Positions 53,339 through 63,833 of a DNA stretch of 64,000 nucleotides are shown here, piece after piece. This DNA is from JANRIG01 sp033765235 (lineage in GTDB: Bacteria; Bacteroidota; Bacteroidia; Cytophagales; UBA9547). Numbering within the stretch: position 1 is the stretch's first letter; the number at the start of each line of letters is the position of its first letter. The DNA is taken from NCBI GenBank assembly GCA_033765235.1, contig JANRIG010000023.1:62001-126000 (forward strand). The letters are read 5' to 3'. A program made the translations under genes and the position numbers. The notes beneath the pieces are model-generated. The model ran no database searches. It saw nothing but the letters and a program-made list of their open reading frames with translations, and was not told the DNA's origin.

Positions 53339-54520
53339 TTATATTCCCTCACGCTTTTTAAACTCTGCCTCTAAATTGGCCACATTCATGGTAGCTACTC
53401 TTGCATTTTTGGGCACCATTTCTTCAGGTATTAGTTCTACATAGTTGCCATCTGAAGTGCCTGTTTTTATCTTTGCCTTGTGAAATATTATGATAGTATC
53501 TGTTGCAGTGTTTTGGGTATAGTATATAAAACTTTGGTCGCTCTCGTCATACACCGCAGAGGCTGGTATTACCATAGCCTTTTTGCCTGAGGTAGTACCT
53601 TGTATTTTAGCAGTAATAGACATTTCAGGCAAAACAAGGTATCCTGCAGGCGGGCGAAATGAGCAGTGCATAGATGCAGCACGCGTTTCGCGGTCTATAC
53701 TTCTGGATATATGCTCTATCACCCCTTTCACACTGGGGATAGACTTGTTGGCAAAGGATATTTCCATCTCTTGACCTTCTTCTATGAGTTCAAGGTCTTT
53801 TTCGTAGCAGTGTATCTCTGCCCGCAACTCGCTCAGGTCTACTATATTTGCTAATATTGTACCCTGTTCTGTACGCTGCCCAATTTTTGCTGTCATATTA
53901 TATATAAACCCATCAATGGGCGAGGGCAAAGATTTGGTAGTCTTTATAGTGGCTGATATGGGGTCTTGCAGTTCATTTACATTTACCCCAAGCATTTCCA
54001 ATGATGCCCTCAATGTTTTCTCTGTGCTCACTGCACTCAAAAATTTAGATTCAGTAAGTTGAAATTCTGATACTGCGCCTACATTTGCGGTACGTAGCGA
54101 TAGCTGCCTGTCATAATCTTTTTTGTAAAAATTCATTTGTACTATAGCTTCCAAATAGTCCTGCTGCATTTTTATCAGTTCTAAACTTGAAATTTCTATG
54201 ATAATTTCACCTTTCTTCACATTTTGCCCTTCTATTTTCAATATATTTTGAATTTTTCCAGGCACTCTGGATATTAGCACTGCATCATGATTGGGCTTAG
54301 CTGCCACTATGCCACTGGCATATATTATCGGGAATATTTCTTTTTCTTTGATAGATTCTATGCTAATGTTGAGCCAGTTGAGCTCTTCGTTTTTTATTTT
54401 TATTATAGGCTTTTGAGTCACTGCGGTATTCATGGGCTTTTTTTTATCCTCTATACATGCTGCTGCAAGTAGTAATATAATGAGGTAATATATTTTTATA
54501 AGTTTATAATAATGTATCAT
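53339..54520 (-). CDS. CzcB/CusB-type RND efflux adaptor, lipoprotein
   Basis: A 393-residue periplasmic membrane-fusion protein, part of a heavy-metal RND pump. The lipobox LLLAAAC puts the lipid on Cys22. Then comes the barrel-sandwich half (IISRVPGKI... LISRVPGKIQNILKIEG), a helical hairpin (EIIIEISSLELIKMQQDYLEAI), and the beta-barrel and membrane-proximal domains (VIPASAVYDESDQSFIYY). It lies 9 bp after the pump gene. No His-rich tail is seen. Confidence 0.9.
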   Translation of the reverse strand: MIHYYKLIKIYYLIILLLAAACIEDKKKPMNTAVTQKPIIKIKNEELNWLNISIESIKEKEIFPIIYASGIVAAKPNHDAVLISRVPGKIQNILKIEGQNVKKGEIIIEISSLELIKMQQDYLEAIVQMNFYKKDYDRQLSLRTANVGAVSEFQLTESKFLSAVSTEKTLRASLEMLGVNVNELQDPISATIKTTKSLPSPIDGFIYNMTAKIGQRTEQGTILANIVDLSELRAEIHCYEKDLELIEEGQEMEISFANKSIPSVKGVIEHISRSIDRETRAASMHCSFRPPAGYLVLPEMSITAKIQGTTSGKKAMVIPASAVYDESDQSFIYYTQNTATDTIIIFHKAKIKTGTSDGNYVELIPEEMVPKNARVATMNVANLEAEFKKREGI

Positions 54521-54529
54521 ATGAGTAGA

Positions 54530-57500
54530 TTATATATTTTTTTTGAATCTTTTGTCATTGAATATAATATATAGGCATGGCAATACTATGAGTGCTAATA
54601 TGGTAGATGTAATAAGTCCACCAATGACCACTGTAGCGAGTGGCTTTTGTACTTCGGCACCTGCTCCATGCGCCACAGCCATTGGGAAAAATCCTAATGC
54701 AGCAGCAGCAGATGTCATGAGCACTTGCCTAAACCTTTCTTTTATACCCACTATCACTCGCTCTTCTACTGTTTTGAATATTCTGGTTTCGTCGTGAATA
54801 GACATTTCATCGGCCACATCGTATAGGGTGAGCTTGTCCAAAAACAGCTCAGGAGACTTGATATGCTCGCGGCTGCGTATATATTTGATGGAGTCTAATA
54901 CTTGGACTTCCAGCTTTTTGAAATCGCGTTCATTTTTCAGCGTATTAAAGTGTGAAATGAGCAATATACCATTGAGCACAGCTATACCAAAAAGTGAAAT
55001 AAAGCCTACCCCTGCTGATATGCTAAAGTTCATTCCTGTAAATAGCAACGCCAATATACCTCCTATAGCCGAAAGTGGTATGCCTGTATATACGAGGAGG
55101 CTATCGCCAAAAGTACCAAATGATGCAAAAAGTAATGCGAATATTATTAATAATGAGATGGGTATCACTATAGCAAGCCTTTCTTTGGCACGATTCAGAT
55201 TTTCAAATTGACCCCCGTAGTCTAAGGTATATCCTGCGGGCAATGTTACAGACTCTTTTATTTTTTGTTGTGCTTCGAGCACTATCGATTCTATGTCTCT
55301 GCCACGCACATTGAAGCCTACTTGTAACTTGCGTTGTCCGTTTTCGCGCGATATTTCGGCAGGACCCTTTTCTACTTTTATGTCAGATATTTCTTTCAGG
55401 GGTATCAATGCACCTGATTTTGTGGCAATGAGCAGATTGGTAAGGTCTTCAAGGCTGTTGCGGTCTTCAGATGCCAACCTCACAGAAAGGTCAAACCTGC
55501 GCTCGCCTTCGTATATAATACCTGCTTTGCTGCCGGCAAAGGCTGTTTGCACAATTCTATTCACCTCGCTCACTTGTATACCATAATATGATAGCAATCT
55601 GCGGTCATATTTCACTACAATTTGTGGCAGCCCTGTTATTTTTTGTACCTGCACATCAGCAGCCCCGTTCAGTTTGCGAAGCACATTGGCTATTTGATCT
55701 CCTGTATTGGTGAGTTTTGCGAGGTCATCGCCAAAAATTTTGATTACTATATCCGTTTTGGCTCCGCTCAGCATATCGTTAAATCGGTTTTCTATAGGTT
55801 GCAAGATTGAGTATGTAATTCCGGGAAACCTATCATATATGCGGGCTATGCTTTCGGTAAGTGAGGCTTTAGAATGTACTTTGGTCCAACTATCTTCATT
55901 TTTTGGTGATATTATCATATCAAAACCTTCAATAGGCATAAGATCAGTAGGTATTTCTGAGGTTCCTATTTTGGCTACTATATTATGTATCTCATCAGGA
56001 TGCTCGGTCATCAACACTTTTTGCAAATTAAGACTAATGACTTTGGACTCGCTTAGCGAAGTACCTACAGGCATGCGAGTTTCAATATTATAAGTGCCCT
56101 CATCAAGCTTGGGGATAAACTCACCCCCCAACTTGGTGAATAAAAACATGGAATAAACCAAGAATATTACTGATATGGCCACTACAGCATATTTATACCT
56201 TATGGCAAGTCGTAGCATGGGTTCATATCCTTTGTATAACAAGTTCATCAACTTGTCTGAAAACCCTTCATGATGAGCACTGTGTGGCACAGGCAGTACA
56301 AATACACACATCATAGGTATATAAGTGAGTGCCAATATGATAGCTGCAGATATTGCAAAACTTACCGTAATAGCCATAGGGCTAAACATTTTACCCTCTA
56401 TGCCTGTAAGTGTCATGATAGGAAAATAGACTACCAAAATAATAAGACCGCCAAATACCACTGATTTTTTTATTTCGCCGGTAGCTCGTACTATCACATC
56501 TTCCTTGTCTGAGAGGTATAGCTTGCCCCCTGACTTTGCTGCTGCCAGAAATAGTGCTACCACTACATTTTCTACTACTATGATAGATGGGTCCACTGTG
56601 AGTCCAAAGTCTATAGCACCTAAGCTCATCAAGTTGCCACCTACTCCAAAGGCATTCATAAGTATGATGGTGATGAGCATGGAGAGAGGTATTACAGATG
56701 CCACCAGTAGGCTGGCTCGTATATCGCCGAGAAATACCATAATAACAAACACTACTATTATAAATGCTTCAAAAAGGTTTTTGGTCACTGTTTTTATGGC
56801 GCGTGTCACAAATGCTTCTCTATCTATGAAAGCTTCTATCACCAAATCGTCGGGGAGCAGCTCATTTATTTCATGTATTTTAGTTTTTATGTTGGTCACT
56901 ACTTTGGTGGCGTTTTCGCCTTTACGCATCATCACCACTGCCCCTACTACCTCCCCTTTGCCATCTTTGGTCATAGCACCGTATCGCACGGTATGACCAA
57001 AACTTACATCTGCCACATCTTTTACAAACACGGGCACTCCTTTGTTTTGTTTTATGATGGTATTATTGATATCGTCAATAGATTGTGCCAATCCTATGCC
57101 TCTTATGAGGTAAGCTACCCCGTCTTTTTCCAGATACGCACCCCCTGTATTTTCATTTCCATTTTCAAGTGCATCAAACAACTCTTGCATACTCACGTCT
57201 GTAGCACGCAGCAGGCTTGGCTTCACCTTAGCCTGATATTCTTTGACAAATCCTCCAAACGAACTTATATCTGCCACACCATCTGTTCCGAGGAGTTTTT
57301 TGCGCACTATCCAGTCTTGTATAGTGCGCAGGTCCATGAGAGAGTATGAGGTATCGTCAGGATTTTTGGGGCGCAATACGTATTGATATATCTCGCCCAA
57401 TCCTGTAGATAAGGGTGCAAGGGTGGGCTGTGCCAGTGACGGGGGCATATCTTTTTCAAGTTCTTTGAGCCGCTCCATCACCAATTGACGTGCTCTGTAC

Positions 57501-57808
57501 ACATCCACCTCATCTTTAAATACCAAGGTGACGTTGGAAAGGCTAAATCTGGATACTGAGCGCACCTCTACCAATCCGGGTAGGTTTGCCATGGCAAGCT
57601 CTATGGGTGAGGTTATGAATTTTTCTATTTCAAGTGGTGCAAGGTTAGGATTTTGGGTAATAATAAGCACTTGATTATTTGTCACATCAGGCACTGCATC
57701 TATAGGGAGCTTGGTAAGCGAATAGCTGCCATATATCACTATTAGTAAGGTGAAAATGGCTATGATTAATTTATTTTTTACACTAAATATGATGATATTA
57801 TCAATCAT
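54530..57808 (-). CDS. CzcA-type heavy-metal RND efflux pump
   Basis: A 1092-residue inner-membrane proton-driven exporter of divalent metal cations. Features are the first helix then KLPIDAVPDVTNNQVLI, porter-domain repeats, and in membrane helix 4 AIDFGLTVDPSIIVVENVV. The three acidic residues spaced D-6-D-7-E match the proton/cation relay of CzcA rather than CusA. GGEFIPKLDEGT marks the second half. A TolC-like outer-membrane factor is missing from the window. Gene order is pump first, then adaptor, 9 bp apart, on the minus strand. Confidence 0.93.
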   Translation of the reverse strand: MIDNIIIFSVKNKLIIAIFTLLIVIYGSYSLTKLPIDAVPDVTNNQVLIITQNPNLAPLEIEKFITSPIELAMANLPGLVEVRSVSRFSLSNVTLVFKDEVDVYRARQLVMERLKELEKDMPPSLAQPTLAPLSTGLGEIYQYVLRPKNPDDTSYSLMDLRTIQDWIVRKKLLGTDGVADISSFGGFVKEYQAKVKPSLLRATDVSMQELFDALENGNENTGGAYLEKDGVAYLIRGIGLAQSIDDINNTIIKQNKGVPVFVKDVADVSFGHTVRYGAMTKDGKGEVVGAVVMMRKGENATKVVTNIKTKIHEINELLPDDLVIEAFIDREAFVTRAIKTVTKNLFEAFIIVVFVIMVFLGDIRASLLVASVIPLSMLITIILMNAFGVGGNLMSLGAIDFGLTVDPSIIVVENVVVALFLAAAKSGGKLYLSDKEDVIVRATGEIKKSVVFGGLIILVVYFPIMTLTGIEGKMFSPMAITVSFAISAAIILALTYIPMMCVFVLPVPHSAHHEGFSDKLMNLLYKGYEPMLRLAIRYKYAVVAISVIFLVYSMFLFTKLGGEFIPKLDEGTYNIETRMPVGTSLSESKVISLNLQKVLMTEHPDEIHNIVAKIGTSEIPTDLMPIEGFDMIISPKNEDSWTKVHSKASLTESIARIYDRFPGITYSILQPIENRFNDMLSGAKTDIVIKIFGDDLAKLTNTGDQIANVLRKLNGAADVQVQKITGLPQIVVKYDRRLLSYYGIQVSEVNRIVQTAFAGSKAGIIYEGERRFDLSVRLASEDRNSLEDLTNLLIATKSGALIPLKEISDIKVEKGPAEISRENGQRKLQVGFNVRGRDIESIVLEAQQKIKESVTLPAGYTLDYGGQFENLNRAKERLAIVIPISLLIIFALLFASFGTFGDSLLVYTGIPLSAIGGILALLFTGMNFSISAGVGFISLFGIAVLNGILLISHFNTLKNERDFKKLEVQVLDSIKYIRSREHIKSPELFLDKLTLYDVADEMSIHDETRIFKTVEERVIVGIKERFRQVLMTSAAAALGFFPMAVAHGAGAEVQKPLATVVIGGLITSTILALIVLPCLYIIFNDKRFKKNI

Positions 57809-58043
57809 TTATAAATACGAATATTATTACACAAGCAAAATTATCTTTTAAATATCTGTAATTTATTGACAACAAATATTTTTTTACTGAATATTCGTCA
57901 AATTATAAGCTTATTAATACACAATATTGAAATTATACAATTATTTTCCCCCTATATATTGAATATTATTTGTTAAAATACAATATATATGTATATTTAT
58001 ACCATTATTATATATAACGGGATATATGAATAAAACTTAATAA

Positions 58044-59258
58044 ATGAAAAAAGGTTTTTCAGAGTTTATACAAGAGCATACACTTGTGCCCCAAGAGTCT
58101 ATGCAAAAAGTAAAGTCCAAAAACAAAAACTTATTCATTGGCATTCCCAGAGAAATAGATGAATATGAAAACAGGGTAATACTCACACCTGAAGGAGTGA
58201 GCCTATTGGTAAACAACGGACACGAAGTATGGATAGAAGCCAAAGCAGGTCTTACCTCCAAATATACCGACAAAGAGTACAGTGATGCAGGAGCCAAAAT
58301 AGTATTTTCGCCCAAAGAAGTCTATCAAGCAGATATCATACTCAAAGTAATGCCTCCTACCTTGGACGAAATCACCTATTTACGCTCAGGGCAGTGCTTA
58401 TTCTCAGCATTGCAGCTTGCCAAAGTATCGCAAGAATATTTGGAGGCAGTGATGAAGCAAAAAATCACGGGCATATCACTCGAATTTTTAGAAGATAAAG
58501 TAGGAGGAAGACCTGTAGTGCGTGCCATGAGCGAGATATCGGGCAGTACTGTCATGCTCATTGCAGCAGAGTATCTTAGCACTGCCAACGATGGTCAGGG
58601 CATCATCTTAGGAGGTATCACAGGAGTGCCACCTACCAAGGTGGTAATATTAGGAGCTGGCACAGTAGGCGAATATGCTGCCCGCACCGCTATGGGACTG
58701 GGTGCAGAAGTAAAGATATTTGACAACCATATATATAAGCTGCGCAGGCTCAAGCAAAATCTTGGAGCTCACATATACACCTCTACCTTTGATACCCTCA
58801 CACTATCCAAAGCACTGGAAGATGCTGATGTGGTGATAGGAGCCTTGCGTGCAGAAGAAGACCGCAGCCCATGCGTGATCACAGAAGAAATGGTATCAAA
58901 AATGAAATCAAACGCTGTGATAATAGATGTGAGCATAGACCAAGGCGGATGTTTTGAAACATCTGTACTTACTTCTCACAAAAAACCCGTGTACAAAAAG
59001 CATGAAGTGATACACTACTGCGTGCCAAACATAGCATCCAGAGTAGCCAAGACAGCTACCACTGCTTTCAGCAACATATTCACCCCACTGCTTTTGCAGA
59101 TAGCCACCCATGGCGGAGTAGATGAAATGATGTTTACCAAAGAGTGGCTGCTCAAGGGCATATATACCTACAAAGGCAACCTTACCAACCTATCTATGGC
59201 CAAAAGATTTAACCTGCCCTTCAAAGACATGAAACTATTCTTAGTATCAAGGTTTTAA
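58044..59258 (+). CDS. ald: Alanine dehydrogenase
   Basis: NAD-dependent enzyme that interconverts alanine with pyruvate and ammonia. It has 404 residues, with an N-terminal extension of ~30 seen in Bacteroidota relatives. Motifs are IGIPREIDEYENRVILTPEGV, the NAD-binding VVILGAGTVGEYAARTAMGLG, and VIIDVSIDQGGCFETS; IASRVAKTATTAFSNIF lies near the end. It is divergent from the RND pump, with 235 bp of AT-rich DNA between that shows no good promoter match. Confidence 0.92.
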   Translation: MKKGFSEFIQEHTLVPQESMQKVKSKNKNLFIGIPREIDEYENRVILTPEGVSLLVNNGHEVWIEAKAGLTSKYTDKEYSDAGAKIVFSPKEVYQADIILKVMPPTLDEITYLRSGQCLFSALQLAKVSQEYLEAVMKQKITGISLEFLEDKVGGRPVVRAMSEISGSTVMLIAAEYLSTANDGQGIILGGITGVPPTKVVILGAGTVGEYAARTAMGLGAEVKIFDNHIYKLRRLKQNLGAHIYTSTFDTLTLSKALEDADVVIGALRAEEDRSPCVITEEMVSKMKSNAVIIDVSIDQGGCFETSVLTSHKKPVYKKHEVIHYCVPNIASRVAKTATTAFSNIFTPLLLQIATHGGVDEMMFTKEWLLKGIYTYKGNLTNLSMAKRFNLPFKDMKLFLVSRF

Positions 59259-59408
59259 AAATTCTTAATATTAATTTAAAGTAAAATTTTTTGTATATAA
59301 CAAAACCTGTACTTAATTTACCACATGTTTACAGATATACCATTGTAATTGTAAAAAATGATACTTATCAAAGAATGAATATAAATATGTAATAATACCC
59401 ACTTTATT

Positions 59409-62400
59409 ATGAAAAAAATTATCCTCCTGTTTTTTGTAGTGCTTCACTTATGTATCAATGGCAGTGCCCAAATATCTAAAAACATTATGCCTGTAAAGAC
59501 CAATTACAAATGGGGCTTTATAGACAAATCCGGCAAAAATATCATAGACCCTGTATATGACTACTGCGAACCCTTTAGCTGTGGCTTATCAAAAGTGAAA
59601 CTGAGAGGCAACTATGGGGTGATAGATACTACAGGCAAACAATTGGTAGCACCCATACATAGCGATATCAAAATACTGTGTCCCAACTATATAGCCATAC
59701 GCAAAGACACCCTTTGGGGCATAGACGACAAATCAGGCATGAACTTGGTACAAGTAGCTTATGACAAAATTGATGTGCTTGACAACAATACGTTCATGCT
59801 CAAAAAAGGTAATAAATACGGCATATACAAACACCGTATCAACAAAACCTCAGAAATAATATACAATGGGGTATCAGTAGCCGGATTTGGGTATTACTTA
59901 GTACAAAAAGACAACAAACTTGGTTTGCTCGACTCCACACTCAACTCTGCCTTGAAAACAGAATATACACTTATAGATGTGCTGAGTCCTAAAGCATTCC
60001 TATTTAAGCTCAAAGACCTTATCAATGTATCTGCCGAGGGGCAAATAACCTTTAATCCTGATTTTATTCAATACAAAAAAATAAATGAAAAATGCATCTC
60101 CATAAAGTCAAAAAAAGGAGGATGGTCGCTATACTCTATTACTGCTAAGAAAATAATCACCAAAGAAGAGCAAGAATCATTTACTGTGCTAGACAATGAC
60201 TTAGTAATGATAAACAAAGCCAACAAACATGGAGTGCTTGACTATGCAGGAAATGAAATATTGCCCCAAAAATTTTCAAATATACACCTCAACGAAGGTC
60301 TGTTATTGGTAGAGCAAACAGGCAAATGGGGCTTGGCCGACAAACAAGGCAAATTTCTGATAGAAACTGTACATAATAAACTATTCCCCTTTCGCAAAAG
60401 TATAGCAGTGTTTGAAACACCTACCGGCAAAGGATTGATAGACAACGCAGGTAAAGTATTGGCGCAGCCCACATTTACCAATATAGACCTTAACAATAAC
60501 ATAGCCAAATGTACCAAACCTGATGGAAGCATATCTACCCTGAGGCTCGACAACACAGGCGGTGCCCCAGCCAAAGGTGGCAAAGGCAAAGCTAAGCCCG
60601 CACCCAAAGAGATAGTAGTGATAGACGAAACAGCAGCCACCCACGGACATGCATGGCTCAAAGGTCCTAACAAAAAATGGGGACTATTAGGCCATGACAC
60701 CCTATTTGTGCCCTACCGCTTTGATGAAGTGATAGAGGTAACCCCCAACCTGTCTATCATACTCAGCAAAATAGACTACCGCACCAATCAAAAAATGTAT
60801 GGCTACATTAATCAAAACAAGCTCAATGACTTGGCCACTGCCAAAGTAGGCTTGGTAAACAAAGAATCAGGCAAAATGACTGCCCAGCCCAACTATTGGT
60901 ACATAAGAGTAGAAGATTACAAAACAGGAAATAATGCCAAAGTAATATTGGAAGGAGGTCAGCAGGGGCTTATTGACAATACAGGAAAACTATTTACTGA
61001 ATATATTTATACCAATAAAGACAAGAAAAAAATAACTGAAAAAATTAATTATGTAGGCAAATTCAATGATGGCATTGCGCGCTTTTGTGTAGGGTGCAAT
61101 GTGAATTACATGGGAGCTTGGGACAACTCAAAAGTGACCGGCGGCAAATGGGGCTTTATTACCCAAGATGCACAAATAGCCATAGAGCCCCAATATGATG
61201 ATGTGACAGACATGCTCAACAGCAGAGCAATAGTTAAGCTCAAAAACCAATACGGTGTAATAGCCAACACAGGGGTAATAGTGCTCAAAATAAGCTATGA
61301 AAACCTAAGTTTTGTGCCCGAAAGCGATAATAAGCTCATAAAAACAGAAACTACCAAAGACCGTTCAGGGCTCATAAACTGGGAAGGGAAAGTGCTCACC
61401 AGCATCAACTATGACAAAATATACCCTTACAAAGAAGGAATGGCAAGGGTAGTGGTAAACGGCAAGTATGGGTTTATCAACGAAAACAATGCCATTGCTA
61501 TAGAAGCCAAGTATGATAATCTATTAGACTTTTCTGAAGGCTTAGCGCCCTTTTACCAAGACAAAAAGTGGGGGTACCTTGATAAACAAGGAAAAGAAGT
61601 AATATTGGCCAATTTCCCATTTGCCGGCGACTTCAAATCAGGGCTCTCACCAGTGTTGATAGACGGCAAAATAGCATACATTAATAAATATGAAAAAATA
61701 GCTATTCCTGCACAATATATGGCTGGCTCTGATTTTGAAAACGGCTATGCAGTAGTGCAAGAAATGCAAAGCAAACTCATAGGGGTGATAGACACTACAG
61801 GTAGCTATGTGGTAGACCCTAAGTACGGAGATATACACTTCTTGATGAACTACCGCTTTGCCAAAGTAAAGACTGATGACGGCTGCAAACTATTTGACCT
61901 GAAAACCAAAAAACTTGTAAGCAAAAAATCATACCCTGATATCAACGACTTCAACTATGGACTGGCATTGGTAAAAAAAGATGAATATTACAACTATATA
62001 GATACTACCGGCAAAATAGTTATTAGCAAAAAATATACCAACGCCGGCGACTTTTCTGACGGATTGGCGCGTGTACAGTTTGAAGGTAAATACGGATACA
62101 TAAATACCGCAGGTGAAAAAGTACATGAATTTCTCTACACCAATGCTACAGACATGATTCAGAATCGTGCTATGATAGAAGGCCCCACCAAACTATGGGG
62201 CATCATTGACAAAAATGGCAAGCACATTACTTTTGAAAAATACATAACCCCAAAACCATTTTCATACGGATATAGCCTTGTCAATACCCCATCTAAAGAG
62301 TATTATTTTGTAGACAGTTTAGGAAATGTTGCCTTCAAAAACCAAATCTACCAAGAGGCATACTCATTTGAAAAACCTGGAGTAGCACGGGTGAAATATC

Positions 62401-62663
62401 AAGGCAAATGGGGCTTGGTAAATACATCAGGCTACCAAGTGGCTGACTTCAAATATGATAACATATCAGAGTTTGTAAACGGGCAAGCTGTGGTGACCAT
62501 GGGCAAGTCTACAGGTATATTTGACCTTGATGGCAAAGTAGTGGCTGAGCCTGTGTATGATGCATTTACATTCACGTCAGGGGGGCTCATCATGCTTGAG
62601 AAATGGGATATGGTAGGCTACCTCAATGCCGACAAAACATGGCTTTGGGAGCTCAAAAAATGA
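59409..62663 (+). CDS. Secreted WG-repeat protein
   Basis: A 1084-residue secreted protein. The signal peptide ends INGSAQ. The whole mature part is made of about 20 WG-type repeats, for example KWGFIDKSGKNIIDPVYDYC, KYGFINENNAIAIEAKYDNL and KWGLVNTSGYQVADFKYDNI. A low-complexity Pro/Lys/Gly linker (about 385-400) interrupts the series. WG repeats form beta-propellers or solenoids in many Bacteroidota, with no agreed function. No T9SS tail is seen, so it is probably periplasmic. It is monocistronic, and no close partner gene follows. Confidence 0.9.
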   Translation: MKKIILLFFVVLHLCINGSAQISKNIMPVKTNYKWGFIDKSGKNIIDPVYDYCEPFSCGLSKVKLRGNYGVIDTTGKQLVAPIHSDIKILCPNYIAIRKDTLWGIDDKSGMNLVQVAYDKIDVLDNNTFMLKKGNKYGIYKHRINKTSEIIYNGVSVAGFGYYLVQKDNKLGLLDSTLNSALKTEYTLIDVLSPKAFLFKLKDLINVSAEGQITFNPDFIQYKKINEKCISIKSKKGGWSLYSITAKKIITKEEQESFTVLDNDLVMINKANKHGVLDYAGNEILPQKFSNIHLNEGLLLVEQTGKWGLADKQGKFLIETVHNKLFPFRKSIAVFETPTGKGLIDNAGKVLAQPTFTNIDLNNNIAKCTKPDGSISTLRLDNTGGAPAKGGKGKAKPAPKEIVVIDETAATHGHAWLKGPNKKWGLLGHDTLFVPYRFDEVIEVTPNLSIILSKIDYRTNQKMYGYINQNKLNDLATAKVGLVNKESGKMTAQPNYWYIRVEDYKTGNNAKVILEGGQQGLIDNTGKLFTEYIYTNKDKKKITEKINYVGKFNDGIARFCVGCNVNYMGAWDNSKVTGGKWGFITQDAQIAIEPQYDDVTDMLNSRAIVKLKNQYGVIANTGVIVLKISYENLSFVPESDNKLIKTETTKDRSGLINWEGKVLTSINYDKIYPYKEGMARVVVNGKYGFINENNAIAIEAKYDNLLDFSEGLAPFYQDKKWGYLDKQGKEVILANFPFAGDFKSGLSPVLIDGKIAYINKYEKIAIPAQYMAGSDFENGYAVVQEMQSKLIGVIDTTGSYVVDPKYGDIHFLMNYRFAKVKTDDGCKLFDLKTKKLVSKKSYPDINDFNYGLALVKKDEYYNYIDTTGKIVISKKYTNAGDFSDGLARVQFEGKYGYINTAGEKVHEFLYTNATDMIQNRAMIEGPTKLWGIIDKNGKHITFEKYITPKPFSYGYSLVNTPSKEYYFVDSLGNVAFKNQIYQEAYSFEKPGVARVKYQGKWGLVNTSGYQVADFKYDNISEFVNGQAVVTMGKSTGIFDLDGKVVAEPVYDAFTFTSGGLIMLEKWDMVGYLNADKTWLWELKK

Positions 62664-63050
62664 TGCTATACTAATTTTGCCATCTAATTTTCAGCTGTTG
62701 AGTAATAAATTTGATTCCTCCTAGCCCCATAGTTCACCTTAGATTTTGCACAGCAATAAAGAGGGCTATCCTTAGTTGTCAACTAAGGATTCCGTATAAA
62801 AAAGACAGAGTCCCACTGGTCCAACTGATGTTCCAAGTATATCCAAAGGTTGCTATTTCAAGTTTGAGCGATAGCTGTAATTTGGAATAGAAATAAGTAA
62901 AGTTTGCAACTTTATAGTCAAGCTATCAAAAAACCATTATTTTTGAAAAATGCGGCATGAGAAATTTTACTACTGCTTTTTACACAGCTCCTAAACTTGG
63001 AACACCACTCAAAAAATGTGTGGTAGTACCTGCCATTAAATCTTGTAAGA
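62664..63050. other. Intergenic region with one hairpin, no gene seen
   Basis: 387 bp between the WG-repeat gene and the convergent uppP gene. No open frame looks like a protein. The only clear structure is the inverted repeat at 62768-62790. Most of it is simple AT-rich DNA. Confidence 0.6.
62768..62790. repeat. Perfect inverted repeat downstream of the WG-repeat gene
   Basis: Arms ATCCTTAGTT and AACTAAGGAT around GTC. No T-run follows, so it is not a standard terminator. It contains GTTGTC as the REP palindromes do, but is otherwise unlike them. Confidence 0.65.
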
Positions 63051-63830
63051 TTATAATACCTGCAGCGGATGACCTATGGTATATAGTACCAATATCACAC
63101 AGCCGAGTATGATACGGTAATAACCGAATATTTTGAACCCGTTTTTGGTAAGGTAGCCAATAAAAAATTTTATGGCAAGCATAGCAAAAATGAATGCTAC
63201 CAAATTGCCCAATAATAACTCTTCAATATGCTCCACCGTTATTAATTGATAGCCTTTCACCAACTTGTAGCCTGATGCCAAAAACATGGTAGGCACCGCC
63301 AAAAAAAATGAAAACTCTGCAGCCTGTGTACGCGACCAGCCTTGCACTAACCCACCTATAATGGTAGCCCCCGACCGCGACACCCCTGGCACCAAAGCCA
63401 AACATTGAAAAAAACCAATTATTAATGAATTTTTTGTGGAAATAGGTTTGTCTTCTATGCTTCTGAGAAACCACTTATCAGACAGTATCAATACCACTCC
63501 GCCCAATATGAGCGTCACTGCCACTACTATTACATTTTCAAGTAAAGTATCTACAAAATCGCCGAACAAAAAACCAATGGCAGCTGCAGGCAATACTGCT
63601 ACGCCTAATTTTATATAAAAATCTATGTCTTTGAAAAATTTTTTGCGATAAATGAGTACTACTGATAGTATGGCACCAAATTGTATATTAACAGTAAATA
63701 ATTTTACAAAAGCATTGTCCGAATTGCCAAAAAAATGCGACACCAATATCATATGACCTGTGGAAGATATAGGCAAAAACTCAGTAATACCCTCTACAAT
63801 AGCGAGGATAATGATTTCAAATATTGACAT
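63051..63830 (-). CDS. uppP: Undecaprenyl-diphosphate phosphatase
   Basis: A 259-residue membrane phosphatase (BacA/UppP) that recycles undecaprenyl pyrophosphate for peptidoglycan and other envelope polymers. Signature motifs are EGITEFLPISSTGHMIL near residue 14 and PGVSRSGATIIGGL at about 149-162, with seven or eight hydrophobic helices. It starts 3 bp after the DUF3098 gene stop, the usual Bacteroidota order (ftsX, DUF3098, uppP). Confidence 0.97.
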   Translation of the reverse strand: MSIFEIIILAIVEGITEFLPISSTGHMILVSHFFGNSDNAFVKLFTVNIQFGAILSVVLIYRKKFFKDIDFYIKLGVAVLPAAAIGFLFGDFVDTLLENVIVVAVTLILGGVVLILSDKWFLRSIEDKPISTKNSLIIGFFQCLALVPGVSRSGATIIGGLVQGWSRTQAAEFSFFLAVPTMFLASGYKLVKGYQLITVEHIEELLLGNLVAFIFAMLAIKFFIGYLTKNGFKIFGYYRIILGCVILVLYTIGHPLQVL

Positions 63831-63833
63831 GAA

